Numbered from the stretch's first letter, positions 7,279-14,641 are shown. The stretch: 18,389 nt of DNA from a bacterium (GCA_025774405.1 JALGWB010000009.1:1-18389), one strand, 5' to 3'. Notes: generated from the sequence alone by a model not told the origin. Made by a program: numbers and translations.

Positions 7279-9281
7279 AAAGGGCAGGGCTTGTGCTGGT
7301 CATTCTCTTTACGGCGAAGATTGCTCTGGCTGCCGATGCGACCCAATCGCCTTTCAGCCTCGGGGCCGGTGCCAGGGATCTTGCCCTTGGAGGTGCCACT
7401 GTTGCTGAGCCAAGACCTATCACCGCACCGTTCTGGAATCCTGCAGGATTGGTTCGTGCCGAGCGTGTGGGTGTCGGTATGTTCTACAGCAAGCTATTCG
7501 ATACCGGCATGGGCTATCAGTACTTTGGTGCTACCTATCCAACTCTCGATCTTGGTACCTTTGGAATCGGGCTGTTCAGACTTGGCATAACCGGCATAGA
7601 CAGACGTGATGAGACCAATCTCGATCTTGGAGAGTTTAGTGACAACCGCTTCGCCGTTTACCTTGCTTATGGTCACGAGCTCTCAAAATTTGATGTGGGC
7701 TTCAGCCTTACCCTGAATCACCATTCTCTGGACACCTATAGTTCCACATCATCGCCGGGGGTGAGTCTTTCAGTCAGACGGACATTGAACCCCGGATGGC
7801 GATGGCTCACCTCGGCAGCAGCCAGCCTCAACTGGCGCAACGCTGTCAAACCCAGTCTCAAGCTTGCAAGTGAAAAGGTAGCGGAACCCCAGACAATCGA
7901 TGCTGGCATAGCACTCAGGGTGAGACCCGGGCTCAAATGGGATCAGACTATCTCAGCCTTCTTCGACATCAGCAAGACTGAGGGTGTCAACTCCCATTCA
8001 GGTGGTGGACTTGAGTGGAATCTGGCAAACCTGTTGCACCTGAGAGCTGGTTTGCGTGACGGCAACATGTCACTCGGGTTGGGGATTGAAGTGAAAGCCA
8101 TTTCCTTCGATTACGCCTATCTGGAACGAGATCTTGGTGGACTGCATACCTTCTCCTTGTCTGCAGAGTTTGGTCTGCCGAGAAGCAAGAGGCTCGAGAT
8201 CAGGGAGAAGCAGAGAGAGGCACAATTCAACAGGCTTCTGAGGCAGCGCCTGGTCGAGTACAATCAACGCAAAGTGACAAGCCTGGTTGAGCGTGGCAAG
8301 ACGCTTATTGAGCATGGTGATTATGACGATGCCAGCCTGGTACTGGATCGAGCTCTATTCCTGGCTGCCGGTAGTGATCTTGATACAAGCTATGTTCATG
8401 AACTCGCGACTCAAGCCAGGCAGTTGATGGAGACCCAGCGCCATCGGCTCGCCTATGTTGCCTATATGGACTCAGCTCTGGCCAGGCTTGACACTGGTGA
8501 TTTCTTCGGTGTGAGGTATTTCGCTGAATTAGCTCTTGGCGAAGACCCCGAATCCGAAGATGCTCACAATCTCATCTTGACAGCAACAAATGCCCTGAGA
8601 CAAAGCCTCCATCAAAGGCAGATACTGCGACAGGTGCTCATTGCCGATTCATTGCTCACCTATGGCAAATATGAAGAGGCACTTGTCGCCGCAAGATCAG
8701 TAGCAGCCGTTGCGGGTCCAGATCAAAGAATCAAACTGATTATTAAGAGAGCAGAGTTCGGGCGTTTTAGAGACATGGCCGAGAACGCCCTGACTACCGG
8801 TAACTATCATCTCGCAAGGTCCCGTCTTGATTCAGCATGTGTGCGTCTAAGCCAGCATCCATGGTGTAAATCTTTTGCATCGCGCCTGGCAGAAGCCCAG
8901 GATCGAATCGCAGAATCCGAGCCAAAGCCCGTCTCTCCTGAATCGACTCCACAGCTTACCGGGGAGACCCTGAGGCAGGTTGAGAAAACATATGAGGCTG
9001 CCAAGCATCTTTTTGAACAGGGCAATCTGAGGACTGCTATCTCGAAATGGGAGAGCGTCGAGCGGATGGCACCTGGATATAAATCAGTGCGTGAGTATCT
9101 CGTCAATGGTTACAAATTCCTCGGTGTCCAGCTCTATACGGATGGGCATCTTGAACAAGCGATCGGGATCTGGCAGAAGGCTGCCCGGCTGGCTCCTGAA
9201 AGTGCCGAGATTGCCAATTTCATAAAGCGAACACAGGCGGAGATTGCCAGACTGGAGGAGCTAGCCGATGAAAGCAGGTGA
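7275..9281 (+). CDS. PorV/PorQ-like outer-membrane barrel protein with C-terminal TPR repeats
   Basis: This 668-residue protein has a signal peptide (residues 1-19 or 20, ending IALAA). Residues about 21-305 form an alternating beta-strand region. It opens with GAGARDLALGGATVAE and WNPAGLV, the hallmark start of PorV/PorQ-type (UPF0164-like) outer-membrane proteins linked to type IX secretion. Residues about 310-545 and 565-660 are helical with TPR-like pairs (HGDYDDASLVLDRAL, YGKYEEALVAARS, QGNLRTAISKWESV, DGHLEQAIGIWQKAARLAP). PorV itself is usually near 400 residues, so the TPR extension is unusual. The ATG overlaps the upstream stop as ATGA and I see no good Shine-Dalgarno at normal spacing, suggesting translational coupling. 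Likely role (inference): outer-membrane partner for export or anchoring of the giant protein, with the TPR part making periplasmic or surface contacts. Confidence 0.75.
   Translation: MKRAGLVLVILFTAKIALAADATQSPFSLGAGARDLALGGATVAEPRPITAPFWNPAGLVRAERVGVGMFYSKLFDTGMGYQYFGATYPTLDLGTFGIGLFRLGITGIDRRDETNLDLGEFSDNRFAVYLAYGHELSKFDVGFSLTLNHHSLDTYSSTSSPGVSLSVRRTLNPGWRWLTSAAASLNWRNAVKPSLKLASEKVAEPQTIDAGIALRVRPGLKWDQTISAFFDISKTEGVNSHSGGGLEWNLANLLHLRAGLRDGNMSLGLGIEVKAISFDYAYLERDLGGLHTFSLSAEFGLPRSKRLEIREKQREAQFNRLLRQRLVEYNQRKVTSLVERGKTLIEHGDYDDASLVLDRALFLAAGSDLDTSYVHELATQARQLMETQRHRLAYVAYMDSALARLDTGDFFGVRYFAELALGEDPESEDAHNLILTATNALRQSLHQRQILRQVLIADSLLTYGKYEEALVAARSVAAVAGPDQRIKLIIKRAEFGRFRDMAENALTTGNYHLARSRLDSACVRLSQHPWCKSFASRLAEAQDRIAESEPKPVSPESTPQLTGETLRQVEKTYEAAKHLFEQGNLRTAISKWESVERMAPGYKSVREYLVNGYKFLGVQLYTDGHLEQAIGIWQKAARLAPESAEIANFIKRTQAEIARLEELADESR
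9254..9260 (+). promoter_or_regulatory. Ribosome binding site for the phosphatase gene, inside the PorV-like gene
   Basis: GGAGGAG lies 7 bases before the ATG at 9268. It fixes that start even though the gene overlaps the preceding one by 14 bases. Confidence 0.75.
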
Positions 9282-10860
9282 GAGCACGCTTAGCAGCTGG
9301 CCGGAACCCTCGGCTTTCAAGAAATCGATTACCGTCGAGTTCGTGAGATATGTCTCTGTGATAATTCTAGCACTCATGGTCATCACCGGATATGTACTTT
9401 CTTCACAATACGTAAAGGCTGTAACCGATAATGTCATAGATAAGCTGTTAGTTCAGGCACGTTCCTATTCTGGTCCGGCAGGTAAGCTCATCATCTCCAG
9501 TGGTGGGCCTGATGAACTGTTGCTTAACAACCTTTGCAAGAAGCTTACCCTTGATAATCCCCAGGTCTATTGGGCTGGTATCACCGATGACCGGGGTATC
9601 TTCATTGCGCACACTGACATAAAACAGGTTATCAGCTCCGGCAGGTTGAATCAGATAGAACCGGATCAATTCACTGAAATGTTGCGCCCGGGTGAGGGGT
9701 TCAAGGTCAAGGAGGATACGCTCTACATATGTGTTCCAATCGAAGAGGGCAGGATTCATCTTGGGAGGCTGGCGCTTGCTGCGTCGGCAGAGCCGATAAA
9801 GCGTGCAAGAATTAACTCTATCCTGACCGTTGCTGGCCTCACGGGGTTGATGATAATTGTCGGCATTCCACTGTCTAATGCCATATTGAGGCGAAAGCTC
9901 CGTCCAATCAAGGTAATAGCAGATCACCTCAAGCGAGTCGATCCCCATGACATTGCCTTTGACATCCCTGTTGAGTCCAAGGACGAGCTGGGCTTTCTCG
10001 CCGAAACGCTCAAGTTCTTAGGATCACGCCTAAACGAAGCCCAAAAGGAGCTTGTGGAAAAGGAACGCATGACTCGCGAGCTTGAGATAGCACGGGAGAT
10101 ACAGGCAAACATTTTGCCGAGAGGCTTCCCCCAATCGCGAGTATTCCAGCTTTCGGGATCGTACCAGAGTGCCAGGGAGGTTGGGGGAGACTACTACGAC
10201 TTTCTCGAGTTCGACGACAAACGCCTCGGGATTATCATCGGTGACGTCTCGGGAAAGTCCTTGCCAGGAATGCTTGTGATGCTGCTGACGAGGGATATCA
10301 TAAAGCGTCTTGCATGGACGATCAGTGATCCGGCCGAGCTTCTTACCAGAGCGAATGCTGAACTCAAAGACAATATCAAAAGGGGTATGTTTGTAACGAT
10401 GTTCATTGGTGTCCTCGACAAACAAACAGGAAGTTTCAGATTCGCATCCGCAGGTCACAACCCGATGCTCTTCATACGAGTTGGCAGCGATGAGGTGAAG
10501 ATGATCAAAACCAAGGGCTTTCCTCTCGGCATGGTCGATACTGCAACCTATGAGGCAAGAATAGAGAGAGGAATGGTGAGCCTTCAGCCTCAGGATTGGG
10601 TGATTCTTTACACTGATGGCATCAACGAGGCTCAAAATGAACACGGTGAGGAATTTGGCATGGATCGATTCATCAGAACCTTGCTCGAGAATAGAGACCT
10701 CGCTCCCGATAGATTGATTCAGAAAATTCTGGAAGTGCAGCGCTCCTTTGTAGGCGGTGCGCCACAATATGACGATATCACGCTATTGGCTATCAAATGG
10801 AAAGGACAAGCTGCCGATAAACATTATGAGATGCCTTTGGAGGCTAAGAATGCATATTGA
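9268..10860 (+). CDS. Membrane-bound HAMP-PP2C (SpoIIE/RsbU-type) serine phosphatase
   Basis: This 530-residue protein is predicted to span the inner membrane. TM1 is at about 26-46, an extracytoplasmic sensor region at about 47-182, TM2 at about 184-206, a HAMP-like linker at about 204-258 (LRPIKVIADHLKR...SKDELGFLAETL), a short coiled coil at about 255-278 and a PP2C-type SpoIIE phosphatase domain at about 280-512. Metal-site motifs are present: VGGDYYD (305-311), GDVSGKSLPGML (325-336), SAGHNP (394-399), YTDG (448-451) and YDD (501-503). Family knowledge: such enzymes dephosphorylate a phospho-STAS antagonist, freeing it to bind an anti-sigma-type kinase. The STAS proteins directly downstream are the obvious substrates (inference). 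The sensor region is not a fold I recognise, so its signal is unknown. The start is supported by GGAGGAG and the gene overlaps both neighbours. Confidence 0.9.
   Translation: MKAGESTLSSWPEPSAFKKSITVEFVRYVSVIILALMVITGYVLSSQYVKAVTDNVIDKLLVQARSYSGPAGKLIISSGGPDELLLNNLCKKLTLDNPQVYWAGITDDRGIFIAHTDIKQVISSGRLNQIEPDQFTEMLRPGEGFKVKEDTLYICVPIEEGRIHLGRLALAASAEPIKRARINSILTVAGLTGLMIIVGIPLSNAILRRKLRPIKVIADHLKRVDPHDIAFDIPVESKDELGFLAETLKFLGSRLNEAQKELVEKERMTRELEIAREIQANILPRGFPQSRVFQLSGSYQSAREVGGDYYDFLEFDDKRLGIIIGDVSGKSLPGMLVMLLTRDIIKRLAWTISDPAELLTRANAELKDNIKRGMFVTMFIGVLDKQTGSFRFASAGHNPMLFIRVGSDEVKMIKTKGFPLGMVDTATYEARIERGMVSLQPQDWVILYTDGINEAQNEHGEEFGMDRFIRTLLENRDLAPDRLIQKILEVQRSFVGGAPQYDDITLLAIKWKGQAADKHYEMPLEAKNAY
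10839..10843 (+). promoter_or_regulatory. Ribosome binding site that decides the STAS-HATPase start
   Basis: GGAGG lies 6 bases before the ATG at 10850. It favours this start over an in-frame ATG at 10757, whose extra residues would overlap the phosphatase by about 100 bases and do not resemble a STAS N-terminus. Confidence 0.75.
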
Positions 10861-11608
10861 CACCAACAGGTGGTACAAGATTCTGGTGCCGGTTGATCTG
10901 GATGAAGGCGCAATTGAGGGCTTCTTCGGCGAACTTGAGGTCGTGCTTGAGGAACGACCTGATGAAGTACTGATCGATTGCTCCCATCTTGATCATGCAA
11001 CCTCGGGTCATATCAACCTCCTGTGGGAGGCTCAGACAAAGTGCGATGGCGCAGGTGCAGCGATGCGCCTTGTCTCAGTAAGATATGGTCTCGAGCGCGT
11101 GCTGAGAGTACTCGACCTATATGACCTCTTCACAATCGGCTATGATCGTGTCGAGGTTGGTACCCAGCCAAGGCAAGGTTCCACTGAAAGTGGAATCTCA
11201 CTCGAGCTTGAATTCAAAGCCTCGATGGCGGGGATAAACGATGCTCTCAGCCGTTTCCACGATTTCCTGGTAAGGCTTGGTGTTCCAGGGACAACTGCCT
11301 TTGATCTTGAAATAGTTTTCTATGAGGTTGCCACCAATATCCGCAGGCACAGCGGACTGAGTGAAACCGATTTGATAGCCTTCACTGCAACTCCTGAAAA
11401 CGATAAAATCTCGTTGAGATTCGCAGATTCGGGTGAACCATTCGATCCGACGAGTGCCTCGATTGACTTTGATCCCCGCAAGGCGATAAGAAGCAAGCAA
11501 ACCAACGGTATCGGTCTGACGATGATCCAGCGACTTGTCGATGGTATAAGGTATCGTCGAGTCGGGGAGAGGTTAAATGTTGTGACCCTGACCAAGTGTG
11601 TGAGGTAG
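10850..11608 (+). CDS. STAS domain fused to an RsbW-like HATPase (anti-sigma-type) kinase
   Basis: This 252-residue soluble protein has two parts. Residues about 5-105 resemble a STAS domain: a VLIDCSHLDHATSGHINLL strand-helix unit and a VLRVLDLYDLFTI segment matching the end of the neighbouring STAS protein. At the position of the phosphorylated Ser of SpoIIAA/RsbV this domain has Thr51 (A-T-S-G). Residues about 117-250 are a GHKL ATPase of the RsbW/SpoIIAB class: N box with Glu159 and Asn163 (EVATNIRRHSG), G1 box ADSGEPFDP (192-200) and G2 box NGIGLTMIQ (219-227). Known relatives phosphorylate STAS antagonists and bind a sigma factor or other target. A STAS plus kinase fusion implies self-regulation or a built-in decoy (inference). 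It overlaps the phosphatase gene by 11 bases. No partner sigma factor is in view. Confidence 0.85.
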   Translation: MHIDTNRWYKILVPVDLDEGAIEGFFGELEVVLEERPDEVLIDCSHLDHATSGHINLLWEAQTKCDGAGAAMRLVSVRYGLERVLRVLDLYDLFTIGYDRVEVGTQPRQGSTESGISLELEFKASMAGINDALSRFHDFLVRLGVPGTTAFDLEIVFYEVATNIRRHSGLSETDLIAFTATPENDKISLRFADSGEPFDPTSASIDFDPRKAIRSKQTNGIGLTMIQRLVDGIRYRRVGERLNVVTLTKCVR

Positions 11609-11618
11609 GGGGAGCAGG

Positions 11619-11966
11619 GTGTTCAAAACCGAGAAGATAAGCGAAACTACGATTGTCATCTATACATCTAAATCTCTCGACAACAGCAATGCCCACGAGA
11701 TGACAGCTGCCTTGAGTGAAGCTCAGGAGGCAGGCTACAGGTACATTATAATTGACATGCGCGAACTGGAATTCCTGTCATCTGCAGGTGTGGGATCGAT
11801 ACTTGGAGTTCTTGGGCGGTCGAGGGAGGATGGTGGTGATATCATCCTGTGCAATGTGAGGGATCGGATTCTCCACATCCTCGGTGTTCTGGATCTCTGC
11901 GACTTCCTTACAATAAAGCAGGACGAGAGTGCTGCCAGGGAATTCTGCCTGGCGAAAGACGTATGA
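11619..11966 (+). CDS. STAS-domain anti-sigma factor antagonist (RsbV/SpoIIAA-like)
   Basis: This single-domain protein has 115 residues, the usual length of the family. It shows strand IIIDMRELEFLSSAGVGSIL at 43-62. Ser55, two before the glycine, is the expected phosphorylation site, followed by GGDIILCNV and the ILGVLDLCDFLTI helix. In the partner-switching scheme the non-phosphorylated form sequesters the kinase and the SpoIIE-type phosphatase regenerates it; both enzymes are encoded immediately upstream. The start is a GTG at 11619, 10 bases after the preceding stop, with GGGGGAG (11608-11614) four bases upstream. Its stop overlaps the next gene as ATGA. Confidence 0.88.
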   Translation: MFKTEKISETTIVIYTSKSLDNSNAHEMTAALSEAQEAGYRYIIIDMRELEFLSSAGVGSILGVLGRSREDGGDIILCNVRDRILHILGVLDLCDFLTIKQDESAAREFCLAKDV

Positions 11967-13621
11967 CTACAAAAGCTGCGCACGTGGGTGATCAGAAGAC
12001 GAGTTCGCTGGCATCAAGCCAGGGCTCCGAGTGGCAGGCACTGGCCCTTGATTCACTTTCGAGGCTGATCAGGCAGTTCTGCGAAAAGCCGGATTTCGAA
12101 CTTCTCATAGAAGTGCTCTTAATGACTTTCTGCGGACAATTCTCGGTTGCTGACTCGCTTGCTGTCTTGAAAAAACCAAGTCCCCAACCCGAGGGTCAAT
12201 CCTTCTTTGCAACGGGTGGTTTCAGAGATAACGTCATGCTGACTTCGATCAGAATGAGTCATGAGGATTGGGAATCTTTTGCCCGACTGGATGATGTCAT
12301 TGATCCCGAGATTGGCATGGGTGCGAGGGAAGCCTGCGAAACCATAAATCTGCTGGCTCAGCAAGGTGTCAAGCTTATCTGCCCGCTTGTCCATAATCGG
12401 GCTATTTTCGGAATCATAGGCCTCGGCGGGAAGGTGACAGGCAAGGGTTTTTCCAGGGTTGATATTGATCTGTTGCGTACACTGGTAAAGTCCATTACTC
12501 CACTGGTGGCAAGTTATTATCTTTATTGGCAGATTGCCGACCTCAACAAGTGGTACCTCACCGTTCTTGACAGCGTTGGTCAAGGAGTTCTTGTCTTCGA
12601 CAGGACCCAGCGCCTGAGAAAGATCAATCGCGCAGCCCTTGAGCTTCTCGAGACGCTTGGTCTCAGGGTAAGCAATGCTACTGAACTGATTGGTAGCGAC
12701 ATAAAGGCAATCTTTGCCGAGAATGTTTTTGGTGGCTGGGCAGATCGCATCATTGAGTGCGCTACGAAGGGGAGAGAGAGCATGTCCCTTCGGATCCTGG
12801 CCAAGCATAATGACGAGCAGAGAGTTCTGAATGCATGCATAACAAGAATGCCGGAGACATCTGAGATCGGGGCTGCATGTGTGGTGACACTTGAGGACAT
12901 TACGGGTCAGGTTGCTGACCAGGAACGTCTCTTTGAACTCACCAAACTTGCGGAAAAGGGACTCATGGCGGCATCGATCGCCCATGAACTCAACAACTTT
13001 GTCGGTGTGATTCTTGGCGGCACCGAACTCGTCGAGATGGCGCTTGAGGAAGGTAACATTGGATATGCGCGTGACAGAATAGCGAAGTTGAAAGGTAATA
13101 TGGCCAGGCTCAGGAATTTCACTGCGGGGCTTACTGACTATGCCAAACTCAAAAAGGGCAAGCAGGCCTGTGATCTCAATCGCGTGGTAAGCGATCTTGT
13201 CGCCTATGTGGCAGCACAGGGGCAGTTCAGGGGAATAGATCTCAATATGGATCTGGCGGAGGATCTGCCTGACGTCATGGTTGATCCTGATGCCATCGCT
13301 CAGGTACTTGTCAATCTCCTCAATAATGCGACGGATGCAATCAAGCAGGCTGCAAGGATGAATGGAAGAATAGAAATAAGGACCTGGGTGGAGGAGGGCC
13401 TACTTTGTCTCTCAGTCAGCGATAATGGTGTGGGTATTCCCTCTGATGTCAGGGATCGTCTCTTCATCGAGAATGTTACAACAAAGGAGCACGGTCATGG
13501 CTTCGGGCTTGTAACGTGTAGCAAGATCATTGCTGACCATGACGGCACAATTGAGGTCGAGTCCGAAGTGGGCAAAGGCTCTGCCTTCACCATAAAACTA
13601 CCGCAAAGTCCACTCACCTGA
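11963..13621 (+). CDS. Soluble GAF-PAS sensor histidine kinase
   Basis: This 552-residue protein has no membrane segment. Residues about 36-190 look like a GAF domain (VKLICPLVHNRAIFGIIGLGGK and a following DIDLLRTLVKSITPLVASYY helix). Residues about 196-316 look like a PAS domain (VLDSVGQGVLVFDRTQRLRKIN, ending VVTLEDITG). The kinase core follows: H box ASIAHELNN with His341, N box NLLNNATDAI with Asn455, G1 DNGVGIP (487-493) and G2 GHGFGL (511-516). Family knowledge: it autophosphorylates on His and passes the phosphate to a response regulator; none lies in this window. I chose the ATG at 11963 because it forms an ATGA overlap with the STAS gene. A longer in-frame reading from 11849 lies inside that gene and has no better ribosome site. 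Likely last gene of the operon. Confidence 0.88.
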   Translation: MTTKAAHVGDQKTSSLASSQGSEWQALALDSLSRLIRQFCEKPDFELLIEVLLMTFCGQFSVADSLAVLKKPSPQPEGQSFFATGGFRDNVMLTSIRMSHEDWESFARLDDVIDPEIGMGAREACETINLLAQQGVKLICPLVHNRAIFGIIGLGGKVTGKGFSRVDIDLLRTLVKSITPLVASYYLYWQIADLNKWYLTVLDSVGQGVLVFDRTQRLRKINRAALELLETLGLRVSNATELIGSDIKAIFAENVFGGWADRIIECATKGRESMSLRILAKHNDEQRVLNACITRMPETSEIGAACVVTLEDITGQVADQERLFELTKLAEKGLMAASIAHELNNFVGVILGGTELVEMALEEGNIGYARDRIAKLKGNMARLRNFTAGLTDYAKLKKGKQACDLNRVVSDLVAYVAAQGQFRGIDLNMDLAEDLPDVMVDPDAIAQVLVNLLNNATDAIKQAARMNGRIEIRTWVEEGLLCLSVSDNGVGIPSDVRDRLFIENVTTKEHGHGFGLVTCSKIIADHDGTIEVESEVGKGSAFTIKLPQSPLT

Positions 13622-13687
13622 CCATCACCCTGGGTAGCAGAGTATCCCGCGTACAACCAAACCTGCCTTAAGTCTTGCGTCCGAGGC

Positions 13688-13738
13688 GGTGCCCCTGGGG
13701 GTTGCCAGCCCTTCACCCCTTGATCAGCGTTGGGCACC
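13688..13738. terminator. Possible stem-loop between convergent genes
   Basis: The 120 bases between convergent stops contain a perfect 7-bp inverted repeat, GGTGCCC (13688-13694) and GGGCACC (13732-13738). Nested inside is GGGG (13698-13701) with CCCC (13716-13719). The position suits a bidirectional terminator, but there is no T run on either strand and the outer loop is 37 bases, so this is weak. Confidence 0.3.
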
Positions 13739-13741
13739 TTG

Positions 13742-14257
13742 CTAGAATTGGCTGTCCATGCGCAATTCGTGGACATCAAACCAGAAACCGGAGTGGTTGA
13801 TGCTATCGATCTCAGCCTGGATTAGATCGTAATGGTTCTTCTCCTCCTCGAGAATTTTCTTGAATACATCTTTGGCTTCTTCAGTTTGAGCACCTGCGAT
13901 TGCATTCTCAAAGAAGTCTATTGCACGCCTCTCGATATCGAGAGCTCTTCGAAGATAATCGAGTTCCACTGTTAGATCCTCAGCTTTGAACTCCTTTCGA
14001 GCCTCGTCGAAGTAAGGCATTCTCCTCGTCGTCCCAAGCGAAGACATTGCCTGCTTCCAGTCTCCACCCTTCGAGAGTTCATCGAATATCTTCTCAAAGG
14101 TCTTTAGATGCTCGATTTCCTCACTTGCAAGCCTCCTGAAAAGTTTGCGACCAACTTCATGCTTGACCTTGTTTGATGCTTCCGTAAAGAAGCGGTGTCC
14201 TGACTTCTCCATCTCAATTGCTGTCTTCATGGCTTCAGCAGTTCGCTCATCTATCAT
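13742..14257 (-). CDS. Rubrerythrin-like ferritin-fold protein (no rubredoxin domain)
   Basis: This 171-residue protein is all helical and made of two similar helix pairs. The first has AIEMEKSGHRFF (13-24) and SEEIEHLKTFEKI (45-57); the second has ALDIERRAIDFF (105-116) and EEEKNHYDLIQAEI (137-150). These E...ExxH elements are the carboxylate/His ligands of the diiron rubrerythrin/ferritin-like family. The CxxC rubredoxin domain of classical rubrerythrin is absent; the protein ends in a short tail with SGFWFDVHELR. Family roles include peroxide reduction and iron handling under oxidative stress; which applies here is unknown. The start at 14257 is preferred over an upstream in-frame start at 14479 because AAAGGAG sits 7 bases before it and the extension is basic and non-homologous in appearance. 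It is the only minus-strand gene in the window. Confidence 0.85.
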   Translation of the reverse strand: MIDERTAEAMKTAIEMEKSGHRFFTEASNKVKHEVGRKLFRRLASEEIEHLKTFEKIFDELSKGGDWKQAMSSLGTTRRMPYFDEARKEFKAEDLTVELDYLRRALDIERRAIDFFENAIAGAQTEEAKDVFKKILEEEKNHYDLIQAEIDSINHSGFWFDVHELRMDSQF

Positions 14258-14264
14258 TTCAATA

Positions 14265-14271
14265 CTCCTTT
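14265..14271 (-). promoter_or_regulatory. Ribosome binding site for the rubrerythrin-like gene
   Basis: On the minus strand AAAGGAG precedes the ATG at 14257 by 7 bases, which decides the start. Confidence 0.75.
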
Positions 14272-14298
14272 CCCCGGTTATCGCTCGTTGCCGATCCA

Positions 14299-14382
14299 GC
14301 TGGCGGAGGGCTAAAGGTATCGTCCTCTGGCATGCATGATCGGATCTCGATTTCCATCGCCTATTTAGATGCCTCCGCCAGC
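14299..14382. repeat. Inverted repeat in the divergent intergenic region
   Basis: GCTGGCGGAGG (14299-14309) and CCTCCGCCAGC (14372-14382) are perfect 11-bp complements. After a small bulge, CTAAA (14311-14315) pairs with TTTAG (14364-14368). The inner part includes the palindrome ATGCAT and GATCGGATC. It lies 42 bases upstream of the rubrerythrin-like start. It may be an operator, a 5' leader structure or an interspersed palindromic element. Confidence 0.6.
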
Positions 14383-14472
14383 CAGACAGTATCACAAATT
14401 GAGATTCTTCTGCAACTTCTCTTCTGCGAAAGTTTTGGAGTTTGGCTTGCCCGGTGGCGCTTGTCTTTTTGG

Positions 14473-14500
14473 TTGACATGGTTGAGGATTAGGATAGACT
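14473..14500 (+). promoter_or_regulatory. Candidate sigma-70-type promoter for the tail-fibre-like gene
   Basis: TTGACA at 14473-14478 is a perfect -35 hexamer. TAGACT at 14495-14500 matches 4 of 6 bases of the -10 consensus, and the spacer is 16 bases. A start near 14507 would give a leader of about 140 bases. FCB bacteria can use a different promoter consensus, which lowers confidence. Confidence 0.4.
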
Positions 14501-14637
14501 GGGGGAGGGATCTTCAAAATAGGTTGCCCCTTGAGAGTCTGGCCGGCCTGGATGCAGGCGGTTTCAGGAGTTGACCCTACCGCACTGAGTTTCCTCCGGA
14601 CTGCTCATACCCTCAAAAGACATTGGCCTGGTCGAAA

Positions 14638-14641
14638 GGAG
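14638..14641 (+). promoter_or_regulatory. Ribosome binding site for the tail-fibre-like gene
   Basis: AAAGGAG ends at 14641, 7 bases before the ATG at 14649. Confidence 0.7.

Noticed and set aside
10030..10767. 245-codon open frame on the minus strand
   Set aside because: It is antisense to the conserved SpoIIE phosphatase domain; the plus-strand catalytic motifs explain the DNA.
11849..11962. N-terminal extension of the histidine kinase into the STAS gene
   Set aside because: The ATGA overlap at 11963 is the simpler start; the added residues are an out-of-frame reading of the STAS C-terminus.
12119..12985. 288-codon open frame on the minus strand
   Set aside because: It lies wholly inside the histidine kinase gene, has no family-like sequence or ribosome site, and is Cys/His/Ser-rich as expected of an antisense shadow.
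13622..13741. tRNA or small structured RNA between the convergent genes
   Set aside because: Short G/C-rich stems exist, but no cloverleaf, TTCRA-like arm or known RNA motif could be built.
14258..14479. N-terminal extension of the rubrerythrin-like gene
   Set aside because: The extension has a low-complexity basic composition, and a strong AAAGGAG site supports the start at 14257.
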